Below are positions 1 to 8,673 of a stretch of 64,000 nt of DNA, piece after piece (position 1 is the stretch's first letter; each line of letters opens with the position of its first letter). The notes beneath the pieces are model-generated. The model saw only the letters and a list, made by a program, of their open reading frames with translations. It ran no database searches and was not told where the DNA came from. Position numbers and translations under genes: made by a program. Origin of the DNA: Poriferisodalis sp965226645 (GTDB lineage Bacteria; Actinomycetota; Acidimicrobiia; Acidimicrobiales; Poriferisodalaceae); assembly GCA_965226645.1 (NCBI GenBank), contig CBDDDL010000004.1, positions 248,001 through 312,000 of the forward strand, given 5' to 3'.

Positions 1-450
1 ATCATCTCTTCGCCGCTGCCGCGCGCGATGCAGACGGCCGCGGCGTCAGGCGAGCTTTTGGGTGCCGAAGTGATGATCGACGAGCGATGGTCAGAGCTTG
101 ATTACGGCGAGTGGGAGGCGTTGCCGATCTCGGAGATCAGCGCCGAGGCTTGGCGCCATTGGCGAAGCGATGCCAGCTTCGCTCCGCCGGGCGGGGAGTC
201 GTTGGCTGCGTTGAACATACGGGTCGCTCACGCCTGCGAAGCGGTTGTAGCTGCGGCGTCGGAGATCAACATTGCCGTGTTCACGCATGTGTCACCCATC
301 AAGGCTGCAGTGCGGTGGGTGCTCGATGTCGACGATGAGATCTCGTGGCACCTCCACGTCGCCCAGGCTCAGATCACCAAGATCGAAGTCCGTGGCGAGC
401 GAGTGACCCTCAGCGCTTTCAATGACGTGTCGCATCTCAGCGGTGCCTAG
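1..450 (+). CDS. Histidine phosphatase family protein, C-terminal part (5' end outside window)
   Basis: The frame is open from base 1 and ends at 450, so only the last 149 residues are present. It reads SSPLPRAMQTA at the left edge, the serine/arginine/threonine motif that follows the catalytic RHG of histidine phosphatases; the RHG itself would lie upstream. Further on come the acidic ELDYGEWE segment, GGES, and the second catalytic histidine in FTHVSPIK. In mycobacteria a bifunctional RNase H/phosphatase gene (Rv2228c type) lies near rnpB, and rnpB follows here too, so this may be the phosphatase half of such a fusion. That is inference, because the N-terminal part cannot be seen. The enzyme would be a cytosolic phosphomonoesterase, perhaps acting on alpha-ribazole phosphate or a sugar phosphate. 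Confidence 0.85.
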   Translation: MISSPLPRAMQTAAASGELLGAEVMIDERWSELDYGEWEALPISEISAEAWRHWRSDASFAPPGGESLAALNIRVAHACEAVVAAASEINIAVFTHVSPIKAAVRWVLDVDDEISWHLHVAQAQITKIEVRGERVTLSAFNDVSHLSGA

Positions 451-530
451 CTCCAGCGCCTGCGCCGCGGCCCGTGCGACGAGGTATGCGAGCTTGGGCG
501 TCTCGCATCGAAGTTCGGTGTCTGCGGTGC

Positions 531-897
<367 letters not shown>

Positions 898-940
898 GTG
901 TGCTTGAGGCTACTGCCGCAACAACACTGCAATGATCTGA

Positions 941-1384
941 TCAGTCGTCGTCGGTGCGGTGGCGCAGGGTCGGGTCCAGCAATGACTGGCGGCGTTGCCC
1001 TAGGCGGATGCCGATGACGCCCCCGAGCGTCGCGAGCGATACAGACAGCAGCATGACGAGCGGAAGGCCCAACGGGGCGACGGGCTCTCCAGTACCGAAG
1101 CGGCGGATGAGCTGCACGATGACGGCCAGAACCATGACCGGACCTGATGTCAGTGTGGCCGCCAGCAGTGGGTTCTGTCGTGATCTGGCTGCAGCGATAG
1201 CGCCGCCCGAGATCAGACCCGCAAACAGCAGGCCATTGACGATGTACGCCGCTGTGCTCCGTTCGTCGATCAGGCTGCCGGCGACGACGCCAATTCCGAT
1301 TGCTGCGCCAAGTGAAACCAGCGCGCCGGTGGTGATGGCCTTGCGCTCGACGGAACGACCAAATACGTACAGGAGACTCCGCAT
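941..1384 (-). CDS. Small polytopic membrane protein, unknown function
   Basis: A 147-residue protein with four likely membrane-spanning segments: residues of about 16-38 (ALVSLGAAIGIGVVAGSL), 45-64, 76-93 and 104-125. The C-terminus is short and charged (RHRTDDD). I do not recognise the family. The ATG start follows a 209-base gap shared with the divergent whiB gene. The spacing of hydrophobic segments and the arginine-rich N-terminus suggest a cytoplasmic N-terminus. No catalytic motif is visible. It is probably a real gene, because the hydrophobic pattern is coherent from end to end and its codon use matches its neighbours. Confidence 0.7.
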   Translation of the reverse strand: MRSLLYVFGRSVERKAITTGALVSLGAAIGIGVVAGSLIDERSTAAYIVNGLLFAGLISGGAIAAARSRQNPLLAATLTSGPVMVLAVIVQLIRRFGTGEPVAPLGLPLVMLLSVSLATLGGVIGIRLGQRRQSLLDPTLRHRTDDD

Positions 1385-1556
1385 CTGTCAACCGTCCCGA
1401 GCATCCCGAGGCGTGATGTCGTCGGCCATTGTGAGAGTCTGGCCGGTGATGTCACCCTGTGACAGCCCGAGTTCCGTCGCGACCACCGATCAAGTGCCAT
1501 CAGCCGCTTGGTCATCAAACGGATGCTCGATTATCTACTGAACGCTCAATAAGGTC

Positions 1557-1585
1557 TTGACAACGCGGACGGCATGCGCAAGATT
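1557..1585 (+). promoter_or_regulatory. Candidate promoter for whiB
   Basis: A perfect -35 box TTGACA lies at 1557-1562. A 17-base spacer is followed by AAGATT at 1580-1585, which matches the -10 consensus at only three positions. Transcription would begin very close to the whiB start codon at 1594 or 1600, giving a near-leaderless mRNA. This is a pattern match only. Confidence 0.35.
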
Positions 1586-1593
1586 TCGCAGGG

Positions 1594-1932
1594 ATGCGAA
1601 TGTTCACTGCACCAACACCGTTACGCAGCGTTGCGGCTACCGACGTCGATCTTGTCGACAGTCTCCTCGGTTGGCAGCGTCACGCCGCCTGCAAGGGCCT
1701 CGAGGCGGCCATCTTCTATCCATCTGAGGATGACGAGACGACTTTCGAGGCAAAAGCGGTTTGCGCGGCGTGCGCCGTGTCGGGCGAATGCCTGGAGTAC
1801 GCGATCACGGTTCGTGAGAAGGAGGGCGTCTGGGGTGGGCAGACGGCCGCTGAACGCGTACGGATCATTCGCCGCCGACGCCGCGCCGCTGCGCGCGCCC
1901 GCAACACTCAGACTGCTGCCGTTACGAACTGA
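1594..1932 (+). CDS. WhiB-family iron-sulfur transcriptional regulator
   Basis: A 112-residue WhiB-like protein. Four cysteines at 33, 57, 60 and 66 form the family pattern (C, then C-x2-C-x5-C) that holds a [4Fe-4S] cluster. GVWGG at about residues 78-82 is the conserved tryptophan/glycine turn that contacts the principal sigma factor. The tail is rich in arginine and alanine and would touch DNA. Such proteins are found only in actinobacteria and their phages and control division, redox and drug responses. The start could also be the ATG at 1600, which has AGGGA five bases upstream; the ATG at 1594 overlaps that site. It is not possible to assign the exact WhiB subclass; the short N-terminus suits the WhiB1/WhiB2 type. 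Confidence 0.93.
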   Translation: MRMFTAPTPLRSVAATDVDLVDSLLGWQRHAACKGLEAAIFYPSEDDETTFEAKAVCAACAVSGECLEYAITVREKEGVWGGQTAAERVRIIRRRRRAAARARNTQTAAVTN

Positions 1933-1993
1933 GCCACGAGCGTCACGACTTCTGCGGACGAACTCGCTCTAGGCGCGTCGCTAGTCTCGGCCC

Positions 1994-3115
1994 GTGACCG
2001 CGACTCCACCGAACACGGCCAGCGAGCGATCAGATTCAGCTGGCGGTGGTGAGGAGCACCTCGCGCACTTCGGCGGCTGGAAGGCCGTGTTGACCGATCT
2101 TGTGGCGGGCATCGACCTCAGCCCCGAGGTCGCTCGTGCCGCCCTCGGCAGCATTCTTCGCGAACAGGCGACCGATGCCCAGTTGGCAGGGTTCATCATC
2201 GCGCTCGGCATGAAGGGCGGGTCGGTGCCCGAGCTCACCGGCCTCGTCGACGCCATGCTTGATACGGCGCTGCCCTTGACGGCGCCACCCGGAGCAATAG
2301 ACATCGTTGGAAGCGGTGGTGCGCCGGGCCGCCAGCAACACGCGCTCAGCGTTTCCACGATGGCCGCGTTCGTGGCGTCAGCCGCGGGTGCGGTGGTCTG
2401 CAAGCACGGCTCGGTGGCTGCGACGTCAAGCTCAGGGTCATTCGACACACTCCGCGCGCTCGGTCTTGCAATCGAGCTCGACGGGCCGGATGTGGAGCGT
2501 TGCCTCTCTGAGATCGGCCTAGGTTTCGCCTTTGCCAAGAAGTTCCATCCGGCCATGCGATTTGCGGGGCCGGTGCGTACCGAGCTAGGAGTTCCCACCA
2601 CGTTCAATTTCCTGGGTCCGCTCGCAAATCCAGCCCGCGTCAAACGGCTGGTGCTGGGTGTCAGTGACCCAGTCATGGCTCCACGCGTCGCAGGTGTGCT
2701 CGCGGCCCGCGGCTCGGAACGATCGCTGATCGTGCATGGCGCCGACCGTCTCGACGAGATCACTCTGACCGACCTCACTCGCATCTACGAAGTACGCGAT
2801 GGCGAGATCACCGACGAGTACCAGTTCGACCCATCCTCGATCGGTCTCGAACGGGTCAATCGCGCCGCCCTGTGGGGGGGCGGACCGCGGGACAACGCTC
2901 GAATCTTTCGAGCGATCGTGGCAGGTGACGAGACCGGACCTCGCGCTGAGATCGTGCAGTTGAACGCCGGTGCAGGGCTTGTCGTGGCGGGTCTTGCTGA
3001 GCATCTCGGAGACGGATTCGAGATGGCATGCGCCGCCATTGCCGATGGACGTGCAGCGGCTCAACTCGAAGCTGCCGTCACGCTGACCACCGAGCTCGCT
3101 ACGGCAGCCGGCTAG
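1994..3115 (+). CDS. trpD: Anthranilate phosphoribosyltransferase-like protein (TrpD family)
   Basis: A 373-residue nucleoside phosphorylase class III-type transferase. TrpD joins anthranilate to PRPP in tryptophan synthesis. The family frame is clear: the N-terminal helical domain, a glycine loop at 106-110, KHG at 137-139, FHPAMR, GVPTTFNFLGPLANP, and the metal-binding Asp-Glu in GADRLDE near 252. However, three residues that bind PRPP in typical TrpD differ: GTGGD reads GSGGA, NxST reads SVST (119-122), and KHGN reads KHGS. The protein may therefore be a paralog with altered substrate handling rather than the main TrpD. The start is GTG. No other trp genes are adjacent; whiB lies upstream and a small unknown gene downstream. 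Confidence 0.82.
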   Translation: MTATPPNTASERSDSAGGGEEHLAHFGGWKAVLTDLVAGIDLSPEVARAALGSILREQATDAQLAGFIIALGMKGGSVPELTGLVDAMLDTALPLTAPPGAIDIVGSGGAPGRQQHALSVSTMAAFVASAAGAVVCKHGSVAATSSSGSFDTLRALGLAIELDGPDVERCLSEIGLGFAFAKKFHPAMRFAGPVRTELGVPTTFNFLGPLANPARVKRLVLGVSDPVMAPRVAGVLAARGSERSLIVHGADRLDEITLTDLTRIYEVRDGEITDEYQFDPSSIGLERVNRAALWGGGPRDNARIFRAIVAGDETGPRAEIVQLNAGAGLVVAGLAEHLGDGFEMACAAIADGRAAAQLEAAVTLTTELATAAG

Positions 3116-3140
3116 CGAACGGCTCGGTTGCATAGCGGTC

Positions 3141-3377
3141 ATGGTCGTCGGGCTGGCGCTGCCATTCGGTGTCGGCGACATCGTTCGCCTGTCCGCTACC
3201 GGCGACGAACGACGCGATGAATTGGTCGGTCGCAGCGGAACGGTGATTGCCGTGCGCCCGGGAGATCGGCGCGTGATGGCGATCGTCGCATTCGACGAGG
3301 GTCCGCCGCAGACGACGCTCGTGTACGGAACCGACGAGGTCGAGCTCGTGGAGCGCTACCGCCATGGCGTTAGCTGA
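3141..3377 (+). CDS. Small protein of unknown function, SH3/KOW-like
   Basis: A 78-residue protein. The pattern GVGDIVRLSATG, then GRSGTVIAVRPG, then a strand-rich acidic tail resembles a small beta-barrel such as a KOW or SH3-like fold, as in ribosome- or polymerase-associated proteins. No family can be named. It starts 25 bases after the trpD-like gene on the same strand, so it is probably co-transcribed with it. It converges with the kinase gene across duplicated hairpins. Confidence 0.55.
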   Translation: MVVGLALPFGVGDIVRLSATGDERRDELVGRSGTVIAVRPGDRRVMAIVAFDEGPPQTTLVYGTDEVELVERYRHGVS

Positions 3378-3383
3378 ACGGCC

Positions 3384-3429
3384 CCCGGCCTGCCAGCCGG
3401 CGTGTCTATGCCCGGCCTGCCAGCCGGCG
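3384..3429. terminator. Duplicated hairpin between convergent genes (candidate bidirectional terminator)
   Basis: A 19-base sequence, CCCGGCCTGCCAGCCGGCG, occurs exactly twice, at 3384-3402 and 3411-3429. Each copy can form a short hairpin (CCGGC, loop CTGCCA, GCCGG). The right copy is inside the last codons of the kinase gene and the left copy lies just beyond its stop. There is no T-run, so intrinsic termination is only a suggestion. Confidence 0.4.
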
Positions 3430-4296
3430 GAGCAATCCACGTCGGCGCTCGCTGTCCTGGGCGGGGATCTCGACAGCGGCAAGCGCAGCAGCGAGATCGG
3501 CGCCGCTGGCGAAACGGTCTTCGGGCGATTTTGCCATCGCCGTGAGAATGATCTCGGACAGCTCGCCAGACACGCCTCGCTCGGCTGGATCCGGCGGCAT
3601 CGTGCGTACATGCGCGTGGAGCAGGTCATTCCGTTCGCCGTAGAACGGCGCTGAGCCGACGGCCAGGACATACAGCGTGACGCCGAGGCCGTAGATGTCT
3701 GTACGCGCGTCGACGGCCCCAGCCATGGCCTGTTCGGGGGAGAGGTACATCGGCGAGCCGTACACCCGGCCCGTCGGCGAGGGCGGACCGTCGAGGTCGT
3801 GCGCCAGGCCGAAATCGAAGAGCACAGCACGCTCGCCGTCGTCTGAGTTCGGCTCCAACATGATGTTCGAAGGCTTGACGTCGCGATGGACGATCCGACG
3901 CTCGTGGGTGTGATCCAGCGCGGCGCAGATCTGCTGGACGGCGGAGATTCCTTCGGCCAGGGTCGGCGGGTGACGGCTCCCGAACCGATCAGCGAGCGTG
4001 TCGCCCTCGACGATCTCCATTTCCATGTAGTGGGTGCCGCCGATCACTCCGGCGTTGTAGACCGCGAGCACATTGGGATGGTCCAGGCGCGCCATCAATT
4101 CGTATTCCTGCTCGAAGAGGGAGCGAACCTCCGCTCGAGCCTCGGCGAACGGCGTCAGCACTTTGAGGCCGACCTCGTCGCCGCGCAGCGTCGTTGCACG
4201 GTAGGCGTGCGCCACGGTGCCGCGGCCGAGTACGTCTGAGATCTGGTACGGGCCGAATTGGCGGCCAACCCAAACGTCTACGTGGTCTTCGAACAT
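3406..4296 (-). CDS. Serine/threonine protein kinase, soluble (Hanks type)
   Basis: A 296-residue protein that is almost entirely kinase domain. Visible motifs are the glycine loop LGRGTVAHAY (23-32), the ATP-binding lysine in VGLKVL (K45), the catalytic loop HRDVKPSN, the magnesium-binding DFG, and SPE in place of APE. After the domain there is only a short arginine-rich tail (RRRGLLRRLAGRA). There is no transmembrane helix, PASTA or other sensor domain, so this is a cytosolic kinase, unlike PknB. All catalytic residues are present, so it should be active. The 3' end is partly duplicated in the neighbouring intergenic DNA. No substrate or partner can be inferred from neighbours. Confidence 0.93.
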   Translation of the reverse strand: MFEDHVDVWVGRQFGPYQISDVLGRGTVAHAYRATTLRGDEVGLKVLTPFAEARAEVRSLFEQEYELMARLDHPNVLAVYNAGVIGGTHYMEMEIVEGDTLADRFGSRHPPTLAEGISAVQQICAALDHTHERRIVHRDVKPSNIMLEPNSDDGERAVLFDFGLAHDLDGPPSPTGRVYGSPMYLSPEQAMAGAVDARTDIYGLGVTLYVLAVGSAPFYGERNDLLHAHVRTMPPDPAERGVSGELSEIILTAMAKSPEDRFASGADLAAALAAVEIPAQDSERRRGLLRRLAGRA

Positions 4297-4374
4297 GTCA
4301 TCGCCGTTATCAGGCCGCCAAGTTCAGCATAAGAGGCCGAGCGGATAGGCAATGAGATACGGGCGCGCATCGGC

Positions 4375-4590
4375 ATGGACAGCGAGGCCGTGGCCCGAGC
4401 GGCCCGTGAGCGCAGCGAACAAGAGCGGGAAGCAAGTGGTGTCACCGCGAATGCCGCGGCCTATTCGCGCAGCCTGTTCGAGGCCAAGCGAGCTCCAGAC
4501 CGCCTCTTAGCCGCTTGTCCGCCGGGCACGGCACACTACATCGATGGGCGTAGCTTCGACACACCCCATGAGCCAGCCCGCTGCCGATGA
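4375..4590 (+). repeat. Copy A of a dispersed element encoding an ARERSE-x-ERE-like peptide
   Basis: The core at 4406-4449 (GTGAGCGCAGCGAAC and on) matches copy B at 50851-50894 at roughly 36 of 44 positions. Differences fall mostly at third codon positions when both are read in the frame giving ARERSE-Q/H-ERE-A/T-S/T-GVT. An ATG at 4375 opens a 71-residue frame that ends inside the start of queG. It may be a small gene or a repeat that happens to be open. The region 4297-4543 otherwise shows only promoter-like space for the divergent kinase. Confidence 0.4.
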
Positions 4591-5800
4591 CGATCTGATG
4601 GCCCTCGTGCGCGCAGCCGCAACCAACGCAGGCATCGATGCGGTCGGAGTCACCGATGCAGCGCCCTTCCTGCCCGCACGCAGGGCCATCGTCGAACGCA
4701 AAGCCGCTGGGCTCCATGCAGGGATGTGGTTCACCTACGGCCGGCCGGAGCGGTCCACCGAACCGGGCCGAATCCTCGACGGCGCGCAGAGCATCGTGGT
4801 GTGCGCGCGCACGTACCGCGGTGTCTCCGCACACCTTGATTCGGCACAACCCCATGGGGCGAACCCCGACTCAGGCCGTCATGGGACGGCAACGCCCAAG
4901 CGTTACGGGGGGACCGTGGCCGCATACGTCGCCGAGGATGCGTACGGCGCGTTGGCGGCTGGCCTGGATCAGATTTGCGAAGTCCTGCGGAGCCGCGGCT
5001 TCGCTGCTGTCTCGGTGTCCGACGACAACCGTCTGGTGGATCGCGCCGCCGCCGCGCGCGCGGGGCTGGGCTGGCTAGGCCGCAACACGATGCTGCTCTC
5101 CCACGAGCTCGGTTCGTGGACGGTGCTTGGCTCGGTGGTGACAACCGCGTTGCTGCCGGTCGCGGGCGCACTGCAGCCGGACGGTTGCGGATCGTGCCGT
5201 CGCTGCAGTGTCGCCTGCCCGACTGGCGCGCTCGACGTTGCTGGAGTACTCGACGCAAATCGCTGCTTAGCGTGGCTGCTTCAGGCGGAGGGTTCGTTCC
5301 CGGCTGAGTTTCGTGTCGCGCTCGGAGACCGCCTGTACGGCTGTGATGACTGCCAGGTTGTGTGTCCGTACAACGAGGCCCTGGGCCTCACGGTGGCCAG
5401 AAGCAGCCAGCCCGTGCATTTCGTTGGCCGCGCCGAAGCGTCGCGAGCATCATCTGTCGACGTCATCGGCTTGCTCGAAATGTCCGATGAGCAACTCTTG
5501 GCGACGTTCGGCCATTGGTACATCCCTCGCAGGCGTCCTGAGTACCTGCGACGCAACGCTCTCGTGGTGCTCGGCAACGTGGCCGACCCTGACGCCCCCG
5601 AGGTGGAACGTGTGCTGCGGCAGGCACTGGCGTCGACCTCGGCAGTGGTTGCGGCGCATGCCGTGTGGGCGGCTCGTCGCCTCGGTCGCGCCGACCTCGT
5701 GGCGGAAGCGGATCTCGACGGCCTCGCCGGCAATGATCCCGACGGGTTGGTGCCCGCCGAACTCTCGCGGCGCGTGCCGTCACGAGGCGGGGCCGTCTGA
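4544..5800 (+). CDS. queG: Epoxyqueuosine reductase QueG
   Basis: QueG carries out the last step of queuosine synthesis, reducing epoxyqueuosine in the tRNA wobble position to queuosine with cobalamin and two [4Fe-4S] clusters. The protein (418 residues, or 410 from the ATG at 4568) shows an N-terminal cobalamin-binding domain with the conserved segment AGLGWLGRNTML, the ferredoxin-like cysteine sets C-x2-C-x2-C-x3-CPTGAL and CDDCQVVCP, and a C-terminal HEAT-repeat-like stretch. The start at 4568 (MSQPAADD) fits the family better than 4544, but neither has a clear ribosome site. The stop codon overlaps the start of the glycosyltransferase gene, so the two are probably translated together. Confidence 0.93.
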   Translation: MGVASTHPMSQPAADDDLMALVRAAATNAGIDAVGVTDAAPFLPARRAIVERKAAGLHAGMWFTYGRPERSTEPGRILDGAQSIVVCARTYRGVSAHLDSAQPHGANPDSGRHGTATPKRYGGTVAAYVAEDAYGALAAGLDQICEVLRSRGFAAVSVSDDNRLVDRAAAARAGLGWLGRNTMLLSHELGSWTVLGSVVTTALLPVAGALQPDGCGSCRRCSVACPTGALDVAGVLDANRCLAWLLQAEGSFPAEFRVALGDRLYGCDDCQVVCPYNEALGLTVARSSQPVHFVGRAEASRASSVDVIGLLEMSDEQLLATFGHWYIPRRRPEYLRRNALVVLGNVADPDAPEVERVLRQALASTSAVVAAHAVWAARRLGRADLVAEADLDGLAGNDPDGLVPAELSRRVPSRGGAV

Positions 5801-6912
5801 TGCGGCCGCATCTGCTCGTCACGAACGACTTCCCGCCCAAGATCGGCGGGATCCAGAACTACCTCTGGGAGCTGTGGCGGCGTTTGCCGACCGATGCCAC
5901 CACCGTGCTCACGACACCGCATCGCGCTGCGGCGCCATTCGATGCTTCCCAGCCAATGCGGATCGTGCGGACACGTGAACCCGTCCTATTGCCGCACGCA
6001 CGACTGGCGAGGCACATCCGGGCTCTTGCAGCAGAAGTGGGAGCCGAAATCGTTCTGTTGGACCCTGCGCTGCCGCTCGGTGCGGTTGGTCCTTGGCTTG
6101 GCTTGCCGTACGGCGTGGTGCTGCACGGAGCCGAGGTGACCGTTCCCTCACGGCTGCCTGGACTGTCTGCGGCGCTGGCTCGAGTGCTGCGATCCGCGCA
6201 ACTCGTCGTGTCCGCCGGTGGCTACGCGGCTGCGGAAGCGTCGCGGTGCGCAGGCGTCGAGCTGCCGGTCGTGGAAGTCCCGCCGGGCGTCGACACGAAC
6301 CGATTTGTACCGCTTGAGCGATCGCGACGGCGCGACGCACGAGCGTGCTTCGGGTTCGGGCCGGGTCCCTTGGTAGTGAGCCTCAGCAGGCTCGTGCCGC
6401 GCAAGGGCTTCGACGTCGTTATCGAGGCGACTGCACTTCTCGCTGATCGGCACCAAGGATTGCAGCTGGCGGTCGTGGGTGCGGGACGTGACAGGCAGCG
6501 GCTCGAGCGATTGGCTCGCAGATGCGGCGCGCCGGCTTCGTTCCTCGGGCGTGTCAGCGGCGATGACGTTCCTCGCGTGATGGGCATGGCGGATGTGTTC
6601 GCCGCCCCGTGCCGCAGTCGCTGGGCAGGATTGGAGCAGGAGGGCTTTGGCATCGTGTTCGTCGAAGCTGCGGCGTGCGGGGTTGCTTCGGTGGCAGGAC
6701 GCTCGGGGGGCAGCCACGAAGCAGTCGCTCACGGAACAACCGGCATCGTGGTGGAGCGGCCGACAGACGTTGCCGAAGTCGCAGCCGGGCTTGACGAACT
6801 GTTGTCCGATCCCCGCCGCCGGACCGACATGGGTGCAGCGGCGCGCTCGGTGTCAGAGTGCCGCTTCTCCTATGACCATCTTGCACAACGCCTCGAAGCG
6901 GCACTTTCCTGA
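5800..6912 (+). CDS. GT4 glycosyltransferase, PimB-like (phosphatidylinositol mannoside synthesis)
   Basis: A 370-residue GT-B fold glycosyltransferase of family 4. The N-terminus VTNDFPPKIGGIQNYL is the actinobacterial PimB signature, in which a GDP-mannose-dependent enzyme adds the second mannose to PIM1 at the inner face of the membrane. The C-terminal domain shows SLSRLVPRKGFD, the nucleotide-binding loop, and the EX7E-type segment EGFGIVFVEAAACG. The start overlaps the queG stop by one base (TGATG). A downstream SRPBCC gene follows after 66 bases. Assignment to PimB rather than another GT4 enzyme is by motif resemblance only. Confidence 0.8.
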   Translation: MRPHLLVTNDFPPKIGGIQNYLWELWRRLPTDATTVLTTPHRAAAPFDASQPMRIVRTREPVLLPHARLARHIRALAAEVGAEIVLLDPALPLGAVGPWLGLPYGVVLHGAEVTVPSRLPGLSAALARVLRSAQLVVSAGGYAAAEASRCAGVELPVVEVPPGVDTNRFVPLERSRRRDARACFGFGPGPLVVSLSRLVPRKGFDVVIEATALLADRHQGLQLAVVGAGRDRQRLERLARRCGAPASFLGRVSGDDVPRVMGMADVFAAPCRSRWAGLEQEGFGIVFVEAAACGVASVAGRSGGSHEAVAHGTTGIVVERPTDVAEVAAGLDELLSDPRRRTDMGAAARSVSECRFSYDHLAQRLEAALS

Positions 6913-6978
6913 GACAATGACACCTGACGACGTTTCAGCTTGAGACAATGGGTTCAGCGCGAAACCAAGGACGCAACG

Positions 6979-7458
6979 ATGATCGAAGAGATGACGATGA
7001 CGACGGTCGTGGCTGCGGCACCTGAGGCATGCCACGCAGTGGTCTCTGACATCGAGCGTTACCCCGAATGGGCGACAGACATCGAATTGGCCACCGTGCA
7101 CGAACGTGATGACGAGGGCCGGGTGGCCCGGGCGTCATTCCGCGTAGCCGCGCTCGGACGTTCGGCGACCTACACGCTGGCGTACGACCACAGCGCGGCA
7201 CCGCGCCGCATCGCCTGGCGGCTGGTGGAAGGCGACATCATCAAGCATCTCGATGGCATGTACGAATTCAATCCCGCATCCGAGCCGGGTCGTACCGAAG
7301 TCGTGTACCAGCTCGCGTTGGAGTTGGCGGTGCCGTTGCCAGGCTTTGTGAAGCGCCGTGCAGAACGTCGGATTGCCCACACGGCACTCGCCGACTTCGC
7401 TGCCCGTCTGGAAGCGGGGGGCGGCACGCCCGCCGCGTTCATGGGCGCTGGTCTGTAG
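6979..7458 (+). CDS. SRPBCC family protein (polyketide cyclase/START-like)
   Basis: A 159-residue helix-grip protein. The pattern APEACHAVVSDIERYPEW near the N-terminus is typical of the actinobacterial coenzyme Q-binding/cyclase-like SRPBCC proteins, which form a hydrophobic pocket. The ATG at 6979 is preferred over an upstream in-frame ATG at 6940 because AAGGA lies six bases ahead and the family begins here. It probably binds a lipid or aromatic ligand; no catalytic residue can be pointed out. It follows the PimB-like gene and precedes the aminotransferase on the same strand. Confidence 0.82.
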   Translation: MIEEMTMTTVVAAAPEACHAVVSDIERYPEWATDIELATVHERDDEGRVARASFRVAALGRSATYTLAYDHSAAPRRIAWRLVEGDIIKHLDGMYEFNPASEPGRTEVVYQLALELAVPLPGFVKRRAERRIAHTALADFAARLEAGGGTPAAFMGAGL

Positions 7459-7488
7459 CCGATCGCCGGCGAACAAGGGATCGGCACC

Positions 7489-8673
7489 GTGGAGTTCCGC
7501 CGTATCGGAGGATTGCCTCCCTATGTCTTCACGACTATCGACACGCTGAAGATCGAGCGACGCAGAGCTGGGGCCGACGTCATCGATCTCGGCTTCGGCA
7601 ATCCCGACATAGCGTCTCCGGAGCGAGCGGTGAAGAAGCTGGCCGAAGCGGCGCTGAACTCACGCAACCATCGCTACTCCGCTAGTCGCGGGATTCCCAA
7701 GCTCCGTATCGCGCTTGCTGATCTCTACCGCCGGAAGTGGGGGGTCGAGCTCGACCCCGACACCGAGGTCATCAACACGATTGGTGCCAAGGAGGGGTTC
7801 TCGCACCTCATGTGGACGCTGCTGGCGCCTGGTGACGCATGCCTAGTGCCGGCGCCGTCGTACCCGATCCACATCTTCGGTCCACTGTTCACGGGCGCGA
7901 ACGTGCGAGAGGTGCCCTTGGACACCGGGGACACGTTCTTCGACCGCTTGGTGGAACGTTTTGAGTACTCGTGGCCCCGTCCTCGGGTCATCGTGCTCTC
8001 GTTTCCGCACAATCCGACCACGGCGTGCGTGGACGTGGAGTTCATGCAGCGAATTGTGGATTTCGCCCGTGAGCGCGAGGTGCTGCTCGTGCACGATTTT
8101 GCCTATGCCGACATCGGTTTCGACGGCTACGAGCCGCCGTCGATCATGCAGGCTGAGGGCGCGAAGGAAGTAGCCGTCGAATTTTACAGCTTGACAAAGT
8201 CGTTCTCGATGGCGGGCTGGCGAGTTGCGTTCTGCGTCGGCAACGCCGAGGCCGTCGCGGCGCTCGCGAAGCTGAAGAGCTACTTGGACTACGGAACCTT
8301 CCAGCCGATCCAGATCGCAGCGACCGTCGTGATGAACGAGGATCAGGACTTTCCGGCGGAAGTACGCGATACCTACCAAAACCGGCGAGATGTGCTCGTG
8401 CGCGGATTGTCACGCGCCGGCTGGGACGTACCCCCGCCGCGAGGCACGATGTTCGCGTGGGCGAAGATCCCCGAGCCGTACCGGCACATGGGCTCAGTGG
8501 AATTCTGCAAGTACCTCGTGAACGAGGCGAACGTGGCGCTCTCACCGGGAGTGGGGTTCGGCCCCGGAGGCGAGGGTCACGTTCGATTCGCGCTCGTTGA
8601 GAACGAGCACCGGATCCGCCAAGCCACGAGCCAGTTGCGCGCGGCGCTCAGCGAGCTCAGCGGGGCGCCCTAG
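7489..8673 (+). CDS. PLP-dependent aminotransferase class I/II, AlaC-like
   Basis: A 394-residue fold-type I aminotransferase. The PLP lysine is K237 in SLTKSFSMAGWR; FPHNPT holds the conserved asparagine, DFAYAD the pyridine-binding aspartate, and GHVRFAL the carboxylate-binding arginine. The opening FRRIGGLPPYVF and the motif NPDIASP match the alanine transaminase AlaC/YfdZ group, which makes alanine from pyruvate and glutamate. LL-diaminopimelate aminotransferase is the nearest alternative. The start is GTG. The stop overlaps that of the convergent glpK gene by four bases. Confidence 0.87.
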   Translation: MEFRRIGGLPPYVFTTIDTLKIERRRAGADVIDLGFGNPDIASPERAVKKLAEAALNSRNHRYSASRGIPKLRIALADLYRRKWGVELDPDTEVINTIGAKEGFSHLMWTLLAPGDACLVPAPSYPIHIFGPLFTGANVREVPLDTGDTFFDRLVERFEYSWPRPRVIVLSFPHNPTTACVDVEFMQRIVDFAREREVLLVHDFAYADIGFDGYEPPSIMQAEGAKEVAVEFYSLTKSFSMAGWRVAFCVGNAEAVAALAKLKSYLDYGTFQPIQIAATVVMNEDQDFPAEVRDTYQNRRDVLVRGLSRAGWDVPPPRGTMFAWAKIPEPYRHMGSVEFCKYLVNEANVALSPGVGFGPGGEGHVRFALVENEHRIRQATSQLRAALSELSGAP

